A stretch of 64,000 nucleotides of DNA, taken from Agelaius tricolor (Eukaryota > Chordata > Aves > Passeriformes > Icteridae). Of this stretch, positions 34,401 through 47,881 are shown in pieces. The stretch is from NCBI GenBank assembly GCA_023055355.1, contig JALJCS010000012.1:10824501-10888500 (forward strand), written 5' to 3'. A program made the position numbers and the translations under genes. Positions within the stretch are counted from its first letter, which is position 1. Every line of letters starts with the position of its first letter. The notes under the pieces are model-generated. The model was not told the origin of the DNA. It did not search any database and was given only the letters and a program-made list of their open reading frames with translations.

Positions 34401-34609
34401 GTTTTTCATGGTTGTAACTTTGGTTTTTTTCCCCAAGTGATAAGAAGATGTTGGCTGAAGGCCCTGGTGAAACACTGCTGGCTGCAGAGGAGGAGGCTGC
34501 ACGAGTGGCACTGCGGAAGCTCTATGGGTACACAGAGAACAGGAGACCTTGGGATTACTCCAAACCCAAACAAGGATTGGCTGCTGAAAAGGCAATCAGC
34601 AGTAACTAG
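31259..34609 (+). CDS. MRPL44: Mitochondrial ribosomal protein L44 (mL44)
   Basis: Four exons (31259-31422, 31730-32198, 33067-33245, 34438-34609) encode 327 residues; the human protein is 332. It is a structural subunit of the large mitoribosomal subunit in the matrix. Residues 1-30 are Arg/Ala/Leu-rich without acids, a typical import presequence. Residues about 80-215 form an RNase III-like domain, and 225-302 a dsRNA-binding-like fold ending [11 protein letters not shown]. The RNase III signature is degenerate ([15 protein letters not shown] at 147-161 where active enzymes have an acidic ELEFLGD-type motif), fitting a non-catalytic ribosomal role. Three introns with good splice sites show it is the native gene, not a retrocopy. 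ATG at 31259 has C at -3 and G at +4, and is chosen for the presequence. Confidence 0.96.
31423..31729 (+). other. MRPL44: MRPL44 intron 1
   Basis: A 307-bp intron from GTGAGC to CGCCCGCAG. It includes the downstream edge of the CpG island; nothing else seen. Confidence 0.85.
31730..32198 (+). CDS. MRPL44: MRPL44 exon 2 (RNase III-like domain)
   Basis: 469 nt coding residues 55-211, from [15 protein letters not shown] to ERTGMFVR. The donor is GTAGGT at 32199; the open frame runs on past it into the intron, but conservation stops at MFVR. Confidence 0.95.
32199..33066 (+). other. MRPL44: MRPL44 intron 2
   Basis: From GTAGGT to TTGTTTAG, AT-rich; no other feature recognised. Confidence 0.85.
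33067..33245 (+). CDS. MRPL44: MRPL44 exon 3
   Basis: Encodes residues 212-270 plus two bases, from [16 protein letters not shown] to LPVYFVGLY. The donor is GTTAGT at 33246. It covers the junction between the RNase III-like part and the dsRNA-binding-like fold. Confidence 0.95.
33246..34437 (+). other. MRPL44: MRPL44 intron 3
   Basis: A 1.2-kb intron ending in a T-rich tract and CCCCAAG. No further feature recognised. Confidence 0.85.
34438..34609 (+). CDS. MRPL44: MRPL44 terminal exon
   Basis: Completes Cys271 and encodes residues 272-327 ([29 protein letters not shown], then [10 protein letters not shown]), ending at TAG 34607-34609. This is the second half of the dsRNA-binding-like fold. 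Confidence 0.94.
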
Positions 34610-34744
34610 ATGCTAAAAGACATTTCTGGTGTATCTTAAAAATCAATGGCTTCCATGCTGAATATAGGTGTATTTGGAAAGGCAAAATACAGTTTGGTTT
34701 TCTGGTTTTCAGTGCTTGAAACTTCTGAATCATATTTGGTGTTA

Positions 34745-34750
34745 AATAAA
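34745..34750 (+). terminator. MRPL44: MRPL44 polyadenylation signal
   Basis: AATAAA 136 bases after the stop, followed by TCTTTTCCTTTTG and a TGTTTGCT-rich downstream element. A compact 3' UTR of about 160-180 nt is implied. Confidence 0.8.
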
Positions 34751-37700
34751 GTCTTTTCCTTTTGCACAATGTTTAATGTTTGCTCATTTTCCTAAATGTA
34801 AAAGAAGTGCCCTTAATCTGAATTTTTGCCTTTTGGCTCAGAAGTTTTTCTGTGCATCGCAGGAGACCATCTTTAGTGATATTTAATAAGATGTGACAAA
34901 GTCTCACTGTACAGAAACAGCTTTCATGAATGCTTCCTCAGAGATTGTTTGGAGAGGATTGTTAATAAGCTGAGGTGAATTAACATATGTTATGTCAGCC
35001 TTTGGATTACATCTGGATCAATTTGTCCTTCACCTTGTGAAAGCATCAGGTATGATGATGATCCTGACACTGTTGGGGATTCAAACTCTGAGGTCTCACT
35101 GCTTTCATCCAAATTTTATTTGCCATGCACATTGGTTTTTATTGTTGGAGCATGCTCTGAAAGATTTTTAAAACTTGTAAAAATGCCTCTGCTGCAAAAT
35201 GAGAAATAGTGAAAATAGGATCATGAAGGCCTGAACCTAAAGAAATTGGAGAACATGATTTCATTATAGGCTATGAGATAAGCTTTTTCTTTTTTTCTCT
35301 TTTTTTTTTCTTTTTGGTACTTTTTCTGCTTAGTCCATGTTCTTTCATTTAAGCAGTCCCATGACAGAAGTATTGGATTCAGTGAAATCAGTGTTTGTCT
35401 TGTTTGCAACATCTGTAGCTGTTTTAGCTCCAAAATAATGGAAAAACACTTAGGAATAATTCAGGTACCTGCATGATATTTCTGTTAAATGTCATAGAAA
35501 CTCAGCATGTCTACCAGAGGGCAACAGATGTGTGAGAACTGCAGCTATTTTGGAATACTTTTCTTAAAAAAAAGAGTGAGCATCTATTACAAACTTGTCT
35601 GAGGCCTGCAAGGAAGAAGCTGATGTAGGACCAAGAAGCTGGATGTTCAGAAGTGTTTGCTGCTTTATCCCACTGTGAGCACTGATTGCACAGGAAGACA
35701 CCAGGTACATGAATGTGCCTTCACTAAGAGGAGGGGGAGAATCAGGCCGATGGCCATTGATCCATGTTTGATAGTGCTGTCCATTGCAGCACATCCTTTG
35801 CCTTTGGCCCACAAGATGGATTTAGGGAAGGACACTTGGCAGCCAAAGGTCCTGGCTGCAGCTGCTGGGCAGGTGTGTGCTGTGACAGTGAGTGCTGGCT
35901 GAATCAAGCCAGTGGAAAGAGATTTCTTGGTGTTCTGAGCAGGAGGAGTCAGTGTGTGACCCTGGGTGTCTCCAGCACTCAGTGCCCTGCATCTGCCCGC
36001 TGTGGAACGCGGCTGTGGCTGCAGAGCAGCGAGAGCTTCTGCTGCCCCTGGCTGAGAGGGCACAGCAGGGAGGGCTGCAATGCAAAAAGGAGGGCAGGAA
36101 GATCAGCCCAGCAGAAAATATGCACAAAATTGCTTGTGTTAAATGAAAAATTCCAGCTAGGCAATCTATTACCACTTACATAAGCAAAGCCAATAAGGTC
36201 ACTATATTCCAGGGGAATAAGAGCAAAATGTGAAAAGATGGTAAAATTACTCATGCTATTTTTAGTTTCTGGATGAGGTTATTGCTCTTTACCTATTTTA
36301 AAAGGACAATAGTGAAGGAGGATTTTTTACAGCCCAAGTTACCTACTGCTTTTATATACATATTTATGTATTTTGAAATGGAGAAGCAAATTTCAGTTTA
36401 TCTTTAAAAACAATTAGGATCTGCTTCCTTTGGCTTTATAGTTTGGAATGTGGGCATAAGTCCTAGGAGAAGTGGAATACTGTGCTGGTAAAAGATGAGT
36501 GATGCAAGATAAATCAGTTTACTGTGTGGCACATGAAGGGAATGTATTAAGACCAAATGAAAAGACAATTTGGGGATGTGGAAAGAAAGGACTGGGTTTT
36601 TACAGGGCTATTGACTGAAACAAGAGTTTTTATAAGAAAATGTGTCCCATTTTCAAGTTTCTAAAGGTCTGAAAAGCATTTTATGTGGTATCTGTGCCTT
36701 AATTTCTGACACTCAACATATATTTCAGGATCTACAGCTGTGCTAGTGGGATCATTTATATACTTCAAGTTACTAACCTTTTTCCTTGTTTTTTGAATCA
36801 GTAGCCATAAACCATAGCACAGTTAAAAGATTTGTCAGACCTACAGAAATCACTAGCTATAAAGTATGGTGAAAATGGCAGCTGAGAAACATTGTTCATG
36901 AAATTCCATGGCAGTTTTGTCTGAAAAGTGCTCTGTGAGCTGCTTGCATTGGTGCTGAGTACAAGTGCATTTATGTCCCCCTGTGGTTGTTCCTTTCACA
37001 GTCACATTTTATTTATCTATCAGAGAGACAACAGATTGAGCAGACTGTCCACAGTGACTGACAGAAAGGAATCAGGACATTTTATTCTTGCAACCCATTG
37101 AAGAGCCAGATTATTGTTACAAAAATTACATTTGTAAACTCACTAAACAGTAGGAAACACTAGTAACCTAGACTTTTTCTCCAAATGTTAGGTAAATCCA
37201 GTGTGTGAATGGTCTTGGATTGCTCTGTTTCTGTCATCTACATCCTTTGTCTTTAAGTGTTGAAAAAGTAATTTTATTTTGAGAAAGGTAAGAGAAGTTC
37301 TATTCTATTGGTAGCAGCTAAGTAATTGGAGAAAAAATTCTTAATATGCTTTCATGCACTGTTGTTGCTTCTGATCTCAGCAACAGAAGCTGCTCTGTTG
37401 CTTCTCTGTGCCTTTGCTCCTGTGTCTCAGCAGTTCAGTGATGTGACTGAGAACTCAGTTCTAGCTCCTTGCTTTCAACTGGAGCTTCTGGTTACAATAA
37501 CCAGATGTTTTGCTTCAAGTTTTTCTTAACAAAAAAAAAAAAAAATCCAGGAATAATTCTTGTGCGAATTGTTTCTGTGACTTAAAGACAGGAGATGAAA
37601 ACAATCATTTCACAGTTATCGCTGTGTTAATTCAGAGTTTGAAGTTGCTGGTGAAAAGTTAAAGCTTTTACTGGTTTATAGCATTTATTTTTTACTTTTT

Positions 37701-40037
37701 ATAACAATCTCTTGGGTTTTATGACAAATCAAAAATTTAAATGAGGTGCTCTGGTGTTATGCTGCTATACAAAGCCATGAAGAATTCAAAACATCAAAAG
37801 ATGTGTTGTCATTGTGTTCTGCAGGGCAGAGGGAGGGGATGATGCAGCACAGGAACATAAGAAGAGCCCTACTTTTCCTTGTCCTTAACTTTACTGAGTG
37901 CTGTGGCAACTTTAAAGAGGCTCTGAACTATCTGGGTTCTGTTACATCAGAACTTTGAAGTTTAATATTGAGAGATGCATTTAGTGTTGAGAAGCAAACA
38001 CTTCTCAACAAGGACAGATTGGTTTTTTCTTTCTAAATCAATTCCCCAGATGTAATTGCACTTTTTTGCATTTTTCCCTTTTCAGCTTGCCTAAGAAACT
38101 AAAGATCCAGTGCTCACCAGTTGGTCAGCAAATAGCCCCTGCTGTAGTTTGAGGCTGCAGAGTGGGAACAGCTGCTCTGTGTGACAGAATCAGAGCATTA
38201 TTGAAGGCACTTGGTGATTCCTAAATCACAGGCACACTGCAATGCAGCTCTTCGTGGTGCACATAAAAACTAGGCTGCTCTTCTGTGAGTAAAGGGTAGC
38301 TCTAGGGAGAAGGTAAACATCATCATCTCTCTCTATTTCTGTGTAATAAGTGTAATGTTTCTGCCAGTCTGTGGCAGCTGTGCTGGGGACTGTGCTCTTG
38401 AACTTACAGGTTTATAATCAAACATGTTAATTTTGGACACAGTAAATATTTTGCTCCTGTTGCTCCAGCTGGGAACAATTATAGAACCTCATTTTTCTGA
38501 TATGGAAATTAAAATTTATTCTTTACCTCTGGAACTGTTCATTGCCAGTTGTGCTCACTTATTCTTATACCAATGTTCTTTATCAGAAGAAATCTTGATT
38601 TTATTGTTGTTGGAGGAATTTTACATTTAATTGCAATGAGGTTAAAATTTCATTGAGTTTTGAACATGCTTCAGGGCTCCCCTTTAAGGAGCATCTCAAT
38701 AGTTCTGCAATCCTGTGTTTTCCCTTATTCTGGGATGCTTATATAAATCAGAGCAACATTTGTATTTCTAACATTTTCAGATAACTTGTTACCTGACTTT
38801 TTTAGTTTCCTACTCTTTGTCCTGAAGGCACCATTTTGGTTTAAAGCACCCGATTTTGTTACTTTATATAGGACACCAAAATAAATTGCATCAGTAAGTA
38901 GGCATTTCTATTAAGAATGGTTTTTTCAGTAGTAATTTAAATTACCTGGCCAATGTTTATGTAGCATTTCTGAATACTGAAAATATAGGCCAATTACAAA
39001 AAAAAGTTCTGAAACAATATTTTTATATCTGCCTTCAAAGAAACTTAACACTATTTAATGCAAGTTGTTTGAGTAGACAATGGTGAGCTGTAGTCCTTTG
39101 CTCCTGACAAGAGGTTCCAGAGTTTCATGATTCCCACATATTTGACCAAGTATTGAATCAAATCTTCATTTTGTCAATGCCAGTGTGTGTGTGGCTTTTT
39201 GTAGGCTGTACTGTGCACTTGGGTGGGGAGGAGAAGTGCTGCTGGCAATTTTTCAACCTTAGAGAAGGGAGAAATGAAATACTCGTGACTGGTGCAGGAT
39301 ATCAGTTTCTGAAATCATGAAGTTTGGAAGTTTTAAAATGTTCTGCTCTCACTTATTTGACCATTTCTAGAGAATGGTGGCACATAGCAGGTAGTAAGTG
39401 AGGAGAGACCCACTGCCATGCTGAGACAGCAGATTTGTGGGGATGGATCCAGATTTGGGATGAATATCTCTGAGGTAATGCAGGGGATAGTGCCAGGTCA
39501 AACAATGAAGCCAAGTGGAATGAAAAATCCTGAAGGATTCATTCCTTCCTGTGCCTGAAGGAAACACACAGGAGGAACTCCACTGCCTACACTAGACCTA
39601 AACCTATGAGAGAAAATTCTGAGTACTTGGAGTTCAAAGATAGCATTCTGATACTCTTGTGGAGTATCTCCTCCACAGTGGCAGTTCTGCAAAATGAAGA
39701 AAATACTGTTGAAACTAAGGAAGTGTCACAGAATTAGTCATGTTAGAGCAGGATTAACCAGGGGAAGCATTCCCACCACCAGAGGGCAAGGATTTCTCTA
39801 AAAGTTCTGATGGTTAAATAAAGAAATCCACTTACTTTAGTGGTTATTTCAGTAGCACTAGGAGGTACAGCTTTATTCTCCAAGTTACTGTCAAGAAGGT
39901 GAGTGTTTAGGATGACAACAGAACAAAACAATTTGTGAAAATCAGAGAATGAGAAACATCAGAGAATGTTTAAGAAGGAAAAAAGTCCAGAGAGAAAATA
40001 GTTGAAAATAGGCTTCAATAGTTGAGCTAGTTGAAAG

Positions 40038-40100
40038 TTAATTATTAATTATTATTATTAATTATTAATTAAAATTATTATAATTATTAATTATTATTAA
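40038..40100. repeat. ATT/TTA simple repeat
   Basis: Some 60 bases made almost only of ATT and TTA units with local palindromic order. A low-complexity tract. Confidence 0.9.
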
Positions 40101-43100
40101 ACAAGTAAATTATTCTGTTTAATTTCAAGTGATGGGAAGTAGAAATGTTTATAATAGTCCATCAGGAAAAACACAGTTGCCTAATCTAAAAGCGTGTCAG
40201 AAGGTTTCCTATTTTATACAGACCTTCTGATTGAGCAACAACTGTGACAATGAGCTTGGGAAGAGCTACTTTTATAATTTGATGAGGTTTTCATTACTAG
40301 GGAGGTGATGGGTTTAGATTTGAATTTTTCCCCTGTCATTTTCTGTTCATAATATCAGAGCACAGTTCAGTTTTCTTTCATGTTTCTTTTGCAGTAAAAA
40401 TATATGTTAAATATTTAATTCCTACCTCAAATATCATGTGATGCTATTTCAGCATCTTTTCAGTCAGGCAGTTTTCAACAACCTGTGGCCATCAGGCAAT
40501 GAGACAACAATTGGAGAAGGAAAAAAAAGGATGACATTAATATTGACACTTAGAAGATCCCCCCATGGCAATTCGTTATTGCTTCTACTGCTGCTCTGAT
40601 TACTTTAGAAGGAACTTAGATGCCCACACCCACCCAGTTTCACTTCAGCCCCACAGCATTGCACATTTTTTTCCCAGCTGCTGGGAATCTGCTCTGGCAG
40701 TGTCCTGTGACTGCAGGCACGATGTCCATGTGAGCTTTGTGAGGGTTTCTTTGATTCGGGCTCTGTGCTGCATGGCCAGCAGGCAGATTGCTGAAGTTCA
40801 TGGAAATCTAGACCAGAGGCAAACTGTTGATTATTCCCAGGTTTCAGAATTAGGTCATTTCATAGTTTATTTCTTTGAAAGTCTCCTTTCAAGCCAATTA
40901 GTTCCTAATTGGTTATTTCAACTGCCCACTGCAAGCTCAGCTGTAAGATCAAGTGTTTAAGAGATGATCATGGATGAGGTTGAATTTGGTTGATCTCATA
41001 TGTAAAAACATACTATTTAAAAAGAAGTTTGAACATTTTTTTCTTGATTGGAGTACTATACTCATCATTTCCTAGTAACCAAAAACATCAGGGATTAAAT
41101 GATAACAACAAAAATAATAAAGTTTGATAAAATTTTGAATAAGTTTTGAAATTTTCCTTTAGAGAAAACTCCCCCTGTTGCAGAAAGAATTTGTTGCTAG
41201 TGACAGTACACACTGCTGAGCTATCTGACTCTTACTAGCTAATTTTTGAAACCTGCAAGGAATAATTTTATGCTTCAAGATAATTTCCAGTTTTGAAGCA
41301 TAACAATACATCATTTAACATGAAGATGTTATTGCAAGGAGCTGTGACAAGTGGTTTTTTGGATTTTATTATATAAGGGGATGACACTGGTTGTCTGGAG
41401 CACCGAGGGCAATTGTGGGCATTGCCTGGCAATGCTGAGAGGCTGCAGCAAAAAAACAAACCACAAGTGCCCTGAACATTCACTGACTGTTTCTAATGAG
41501 AAAATACAGGAAGTGCTAAGCCTTTTGGCAGGTGGGTTTGAACAGTGTTCTCTGTCCAGGAGTGTAAAATGAGTTTACCCTGGCAAATGCCTAGGTCAGT
41601 ATGAATGAAAACGTTTCAATAATTACTGTGAAACCTTTCTCTGTTAATTGTTGCTTTGCTTAAATTGGTTCTGTTTTGAGTGTTTGCACACCTAATCAGC
41701 AAAGTTGTAGTGCAGCAATGCACAAAGCTGCTCCATGCCCTCTATCTCCTGCCTGCACGTGTCCCCATGGCAGCTGGGCAGATATCTGTGCCACTGAGGG
41801 ACGTGCAGGGAGGGACAGGGACCTGGAGCTTTCAGAGCAGTATTTCCAAGCTGGCTATGAATACATCAAACTGCAACAATTGCAAAGCTGGACCTTTATT
41901 CCTAAAGCCCTGGGGTCTGAAACAACCACTTGCAAAAAGGAGAGGCAGGATGTGAAACCTATGTGTATTCATAAAGTGGATCTTGATAGTTTAGGAAAGT
42001 CAGGGTAAACTGAGAAGAGAGATCTAAAAAGTTACACTAACAGGGTAAGAAACTCTGACAATTACAAGAGATTTGATCAAAAGTCCTACTTTGTAAGACA
42101 TACTATGCTTTCCTAACAGCTTCTGTAATATTTTTGTTTCCATATTTGTGATGATTTATCAACTGTCATGTTCCTTCTCCCCACCAATTTTCCTCATCCA
42201 TGGTAGCCCAGAGGACCTTGCTGATGAGGTTTTTTCCCATTTGTATAAAATCTCTTGGACATCAGGGGTGTAATTCTAAAATTACTCTGTTTATGTCAGT
42301 AAGACACTGCTATTTCTTCTGCTGTTATCCTAAATTTTTCACTCACTGTGCTGCTTCAGAGTATTTATTAATTCTCTTGCTGCCCACAAACCAAACCAAG
42401 GTTTTGTTCTGTTAAGGCTGTGATAATGTTCTGAACACTTACTCTTTGCCCATTTCTGAAATCCAGTTCATGGAATGTTACTGTGCACAACATACCATTG
42501 ATTATTCATTTGTTTCTGGTGCTTGTTTCATTGTTGGGGTTTTGTTCTGTTGTTTTTCAGATTTTTAAAAATTTATTTAAACATGTAACTAGTAAATATT
42601 AAATATTCCAGTCACATAATGAAAAACGCTTCTTTTTCATTTTGGTTAAGTCACGTGAAGATAAGCATTTTTCCTTTTGGTCTCCTGGTTAAAAAAGAGT
42701 TTTTCTAATTGACAAATGCTTTCAAAACCAACCTTCTCAGCTGAAATTCCCACACGTTGTTTCCAAGAGACATGTCTGTCATTGCCACTTCAGCAGAGAA
42801 TGCATTCTTGAAAGAAATCTTAATTTTTTCACAGCTGTTTATAACTACAAGTATGGCTTGCAGTGTTAAACACAGTTCAAGGCAAGACACTGCAGGTGCT
42901 CTTGCTGTACAGGATAAGGTACAAGAGGCCTGAGTGTCAGGGGATTAACTTTTCTTGTTAAACCAGTTATTCTAAACAACAATTTGAAGGTTTGTTTATG
43001 TACTTCTGAAGAAAATTACATGGAGAGAAAATGCTAAGCCATTACCTGATTTAGTATTCTTTTTCCTATGTATGGATTGAGATTAGGCTTCTCCTGCAGA

Positions 43101-46100
43101 AAACCTCCCCTAAGAGGGTATTTGCAGCTACCAGGGATTATCCATATCCACTCAGTGCAGCTGCAGGAGCCTGTGCTACATTCTCTGGAGGATCTTTTTG
43201 TCTGTTGTGCATCTTGTTAGTGCTTTTACTTTTATCTTGTATTGCTACCAGTCATAAAGCCCTTCTCTCTGCAGTTTGAATGAGACAAATTCTCAAAGAT
43301 TAATGGAAAAAGATCTTGGTGACAGCATCTCAGATTTTAAAATTACAGTAGTGAGAAACATTACATTACAGTTCATAGAATCAGTTTTCTTTTTGTAGTT
43401 GTCCTCTAAAATATTTTCTTTCAGAAATGGGGTGACTGAAAAACTTAATTTTCCCATATTCACACGACATAGATTATGTTCTGTATTCTTCTAGTTGAAT
43501 GTCTGACATCAAAAAGCTGTGTTTCCTCTATTTCCCTCTTTTGTTATGTCCATCTCCATTTTTTTACTCAAAGATACTGTTCTTTTTCATCCCATTTTGA
43601 GTCCAAATGGATATTTCCATGATGTTTAGCTATTCTGACACTTGTTATATTCATTGCTTTGTGCAGTGGAGTGTACAAAACTTTGTTTATCAGGCAAGAC
43701 TCAAACATTGCTCCATTGGAGTCACTGATTTACAATCTCAGTGTTTCAGATCATGCAGTGCATGACAGGTATTTCATGACTTGTCTTGGGAACAGTGACT
43801 GCACCTTTTTTCTTTATTTTTGTGCTTTTTCATTCTTTATATAATCAGGTTGCTTAGAGAATTAGAAAGTTATGGTCCTGTTTTCTAGATTCCAGTTTTA
43901 GACACTGATCAGAGTTACCATGAGCACTGAAAGATGTTTGTTCAGAACAGTTAATTCTACTCTAGTGTTCCCCAAATCAGCCTTCAAGTAATGTTTGTTA
44001 AAATAAATAAAATTCTAGGGAAGTATGAAGGAGAATATGTTAGTTTTGTAAAGTGTGGGCAAATAAAAGGACACTGGCTGAATATGCCATTTCTCCTATT
44101 TTAATAGTCTTTCCCTCACTGAAGATCTGTGTGAAATTATTTCTTTTTGCCTAATCTAAGGCACTTCTAAGACAGCACTAACCAATAGCAGTTTCCACAA
44201 ATTAGACTGACTAATCAATAATTTAGATTCATTAGTGGAAAGCAACAAAGGCCTCTCTTCACTCCCATGGGAGTTTTGCAGAAAACAGGCAGGAAATGCT
44301 CATCATCAAGTGGAAATGGTACTGAAGAACTAAACTTCAACATATGTTGGGCTTTAAATACAAATCTCATTTATAGGTCAAGAAATAACTTAAGTCTTTA
44401 AACTTTAATGTGAAAATTAAGTTCTTCCTGCTCAGAGAGCTGGGAGAGCATTTCCTGGTTCAGTACTTCATGTAGCCAAAACTACAGAAGCTGTTGGTGT
44501 TTAGATGTCTGTTTAAATTCTGTCTCTCCCTCTTCTAATTTAGAACCAAAGGAATTGAAGAGTTGAACTATCTTACCACTATTGTGTTCTGTCTTTCACA
44601 CTCATGTTCTAAATATGGGGTTTTTGCATCCTTGTTGTTTTGTTCATATCAGTTCCATAACTTGTTTCTTCTACCCATAGACTCTGGGCTGCCTTGTGCA
44701 TTGCCAACATTCCTGTGGGATGTTCCAGCAAATGTAAAATGTTATATGACTCACCATTGTATTTCTATTGCTGTAACAGGATCAAGTATGAATGTACTCT
44801 GTGGTTTAAAGGGTTCCACTCTCCTCTGGCATGTTCCTCTGAAAGGATGCATGAAACAATCATTTTACCAAAACTTCTGTTACAGCTTACAAAGCATCAT
44901 TCAACTACAGGGTTTTATAGATTAATGATAAACCAATACAAAACAAAAAACAGTAATAGAAACATTGGCACATTCTCTAAAAATGTACTGTAAAGATGAT
45001 CATAAAAATTAAATGCATTTGCTTTGCATACAAGATATGCATTCCTATGACAGATATTTTTCCTTCACTGCAACTGTACATAGGCATGTTCTTTCCACTG
45101 CCTAGTCTGTGATTACAAACTGGAATATGATCTTGTGCACTTAAGGCACGATGGAAATTCAAGAACTGTGTCAAATAAAGGGGCAAGGCTGAAATATTGA
45201 TAACCTTTCAACATCACTGGCCAATCTAAAAAGCAGGAAGAGAATCATATGGTGACTGAAACCATCTCCTACCCCATATTACTCCAAATGAATTAGTGTA
45301 TTTCACACAAATAAAAGATGACATTAAAAAATACAGACCCCTAACTTGTTCATTACAAAAATCCCAAGCTGATGAGACTGTGCCTTTCTCTTTATTGTGA
45401 GGTCAGTTTCTTATTCACAGCTGTTAAGGGTAAAGGCAGGGCTTTCTATCATTTACCTTTTCTTACTGTGCTAATGTCATAGCAGTGGGTGGGAAACGTC
45501 CAAGGGAAATGGCATTGCAAGTAAAGATAAGGTTGTAATTCAATCATATTTGTCTGACCATTTTCTTGCATTGAATTGTCCAGATTTAAATAACTGTCAA
45601 CAGGCAGTATGATTTCTATAACCATTACTATGACTTTCTCTTGTTCTGATCTCTTACCAAAATGTATCTATTCATTAACAAAAAGCTATTGCTTGAATAA
45701 GGCCAGGCACAGACACACTAATTTATGCTCAGTGGACTGAACCTTGAGTAGAGCACATCAGTGAATGTTCTGGCTGTGTTCTCTCCTAGCATTTTCAGGA
45801 AACCCTTCACATACAAATATGAAGTGAGGTAGCAGTTTACCCCGATCCGATGTACCTAATCCCAGGATTAATTCTGTGTGCCCATCAGTGGTGAACAAGA
45901 TGGATTTAATAGCCCATTAGCCCTTCAGCATGATAATTTTCACGTCACTTATCCTGCTGGGTTAATTGCTTTAAAGTGGATATTATTGACCTTAATCCTA
46001 GTGGCAAACAGAGAATGTCTTATTCATCTCCCAAATGTACATTCTTAGAGTCTTGTTTCTTTTGGTCTTGACAATAAATCCACTAGATTATGTGTTTGTA

Positions 46101-47428
46101 TATTATAATTTATACCCTATTGGCCCATATTTAAGAGCTTACTGAAGGAACATCTTTCAGATATTATTACCCACGACTGGAATATTAAATTCTGTTTCTT
46201 ATGTAAAGAGAAATGTTGCAAGCATAAAAAATAATTGTTTTACCTCTTGTTAAGAAATTAATTTTAATGCTAAAAGCTGTAGCAGGTGCAGCAGGGATTA
46301 AGCACTTTTGGCATAAACAGCTGGACAGTATATTTCCAACTGCAGAAGTCTGGTCATTAGAAGGAGAGAATGAAGAACAAATTTGGACAGAGAAGCTGCA
46401 GGAAAGGAAATTCGGGTTCTAGCACAGAGAAACGGAAAAATATGTAATGAAAAAGAAAATCCAGGAGTAAAACTGAAGAGAAGCGGTTTTATTCATGTGT
46501 ATTGTTTGTGGATATTTTCCTTTAGTGATTTACAGAAAACACAGACCAGCTGCTTTGAGGGAATTAATGCTAGCTGTGAGCAGTAAAAAATAGAAAAAAC
46601 GGCAGTGGAAGAGGAGTGCAAGTCACAATATTGCTTGTGGGGAGGTGAAACAGAGCTGGAAGTTACTGCAGCCAGTTTTTAGCTCTGTATGTGTCAACAG
46701 TGCTACACACAGATATACTTAGGGCCTTGCATTCCTTAGGTTCCTCCGGGAAACAGGAGGGTAAGGTTTAGATTCTTGATTGTAGGAACCCCAGGTGTGC
46801 CCACAGACTCTTGAAGAACCCGAGTCCCACAGATCTCATTTGTAACACAGGGTATCCTCACACACCCCTGAAGTCTCATTCTGTAGTTTCCTGGGGTAAA
46901 TTTACTCTGTAAGATACAGAATAGAGAAGCTTGGTATTTACAAAAAGTAGTTTCTAAACCACATAAATGTTAACATAGGTAATTAATCACTAGTGTAAGC
47001 CTATCTTGGCTCAAAAGGCTTATCAAACAGCAGAATAATGGCAGGACTGTTTCTTCACAAAGCAAACTGGAGCCACAAGATTCCTACTGAACTTTCTGAT
47101 TGACTTAAACAGTGCTAGGATTTTCCCTGGGACCTCAGATCCACATTTTACTGACAATGACAGTGTCAATGACAGTGATGTCGTTTTGATTAGCAGCTGT
47201 TCCTGTGTGACATTGACGTGAGTTCAGTCGTGACACGAGCAGTGGAAGCTGCTTGCTCCCGCTTCAGTTACAAACCACCTTTGGCTCTGGTTGAAACTAA
47301 ACCTGGCTGCATGTAGCAACTCTCTGCTGCAGCAGGTGTGCGGCCAATCACTGCGCTCCAAAGGATTTTCCAGGAAAAAACAACAACTTGTTTTTTAACC
47401 TTCAATTTTTTTTTTTTTTTCTAAATTT

Positions 47429-47457
47429 AGGTCATCTGCTTTAGGTCATTTAGGTCA
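47429..47457 (+). promoter_or_regulatory. Triple AGGTCA nuclear-receptor half-site array (DR8 and DR3)
   Basis: AGGTCA occurs at 47429-47434, 47443-47448 and 47452-47457 in the same orientation, with spacers of 8 and 3 bases. A 3-base spacer is the known VDR/PXR-type arrangement; each half-site is preceded by T/A-rich bases, as ROR sites are. Function is inference. It lies 1.7 kb upstream of the AGFG1 start codon. Confidence 0.45.
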
Positions 47458-47873
47458 TTGGAAAAGGTAAAATGCTAGCATGTTTCATAAAAGGCAAAAT
47501 AAATGAAACTTTCTGAATTACAAGAATATCAGCATTTCATAGAGAAGTGAAAAATTAAAGGAAGCAGTGAGAATTTGGTCCTTATAAACTGGAAATATTT
47601 CCTGTTTATTCTTAAGAATGCTATTTAAGCATTGGTGATTATTTAGTGATGTTTATTTTTCACTTTGAACAGCTCCTGCCATCCATACTAGGAAAAAAAT
47701 TAGAGCATTGCCTTCTGTGTTTAAAACTTAGAACTGGTTGATCAGCTCATGTAAATTAGCACATCCAGAGGAATCAGAAGAGGAAGGACAGATTACTGAT
47801 GCTGAACTCCTAGATTTTTTTAACTTAAACTATGAGGAAAATACAGTGGATCAGATCTTGCTCCTATGTGTAC

Positions 47874-47881
47874 TGACGTCA
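47874..47881. promoter_or_regulatory. Full palindromic CRE (TGACGTCA)
   Basis: A perfect CREB/ATF palindrome 1.3 kb upstream of the AGFG1 start codon and just outside its CpG island. Motif identity is certain; use is not shown. Confidence 0.45.

Noticed and set aside
44563..44993. Overlapping 120- and 99-codon open frames with Cys-rich stretch, considered as a TM4SF20 exon
   Set aside because: The spacing of hydrophobic segments and cysteines does not match tetraspanin-like TM4SF proteins, and no partner exons are nearby.
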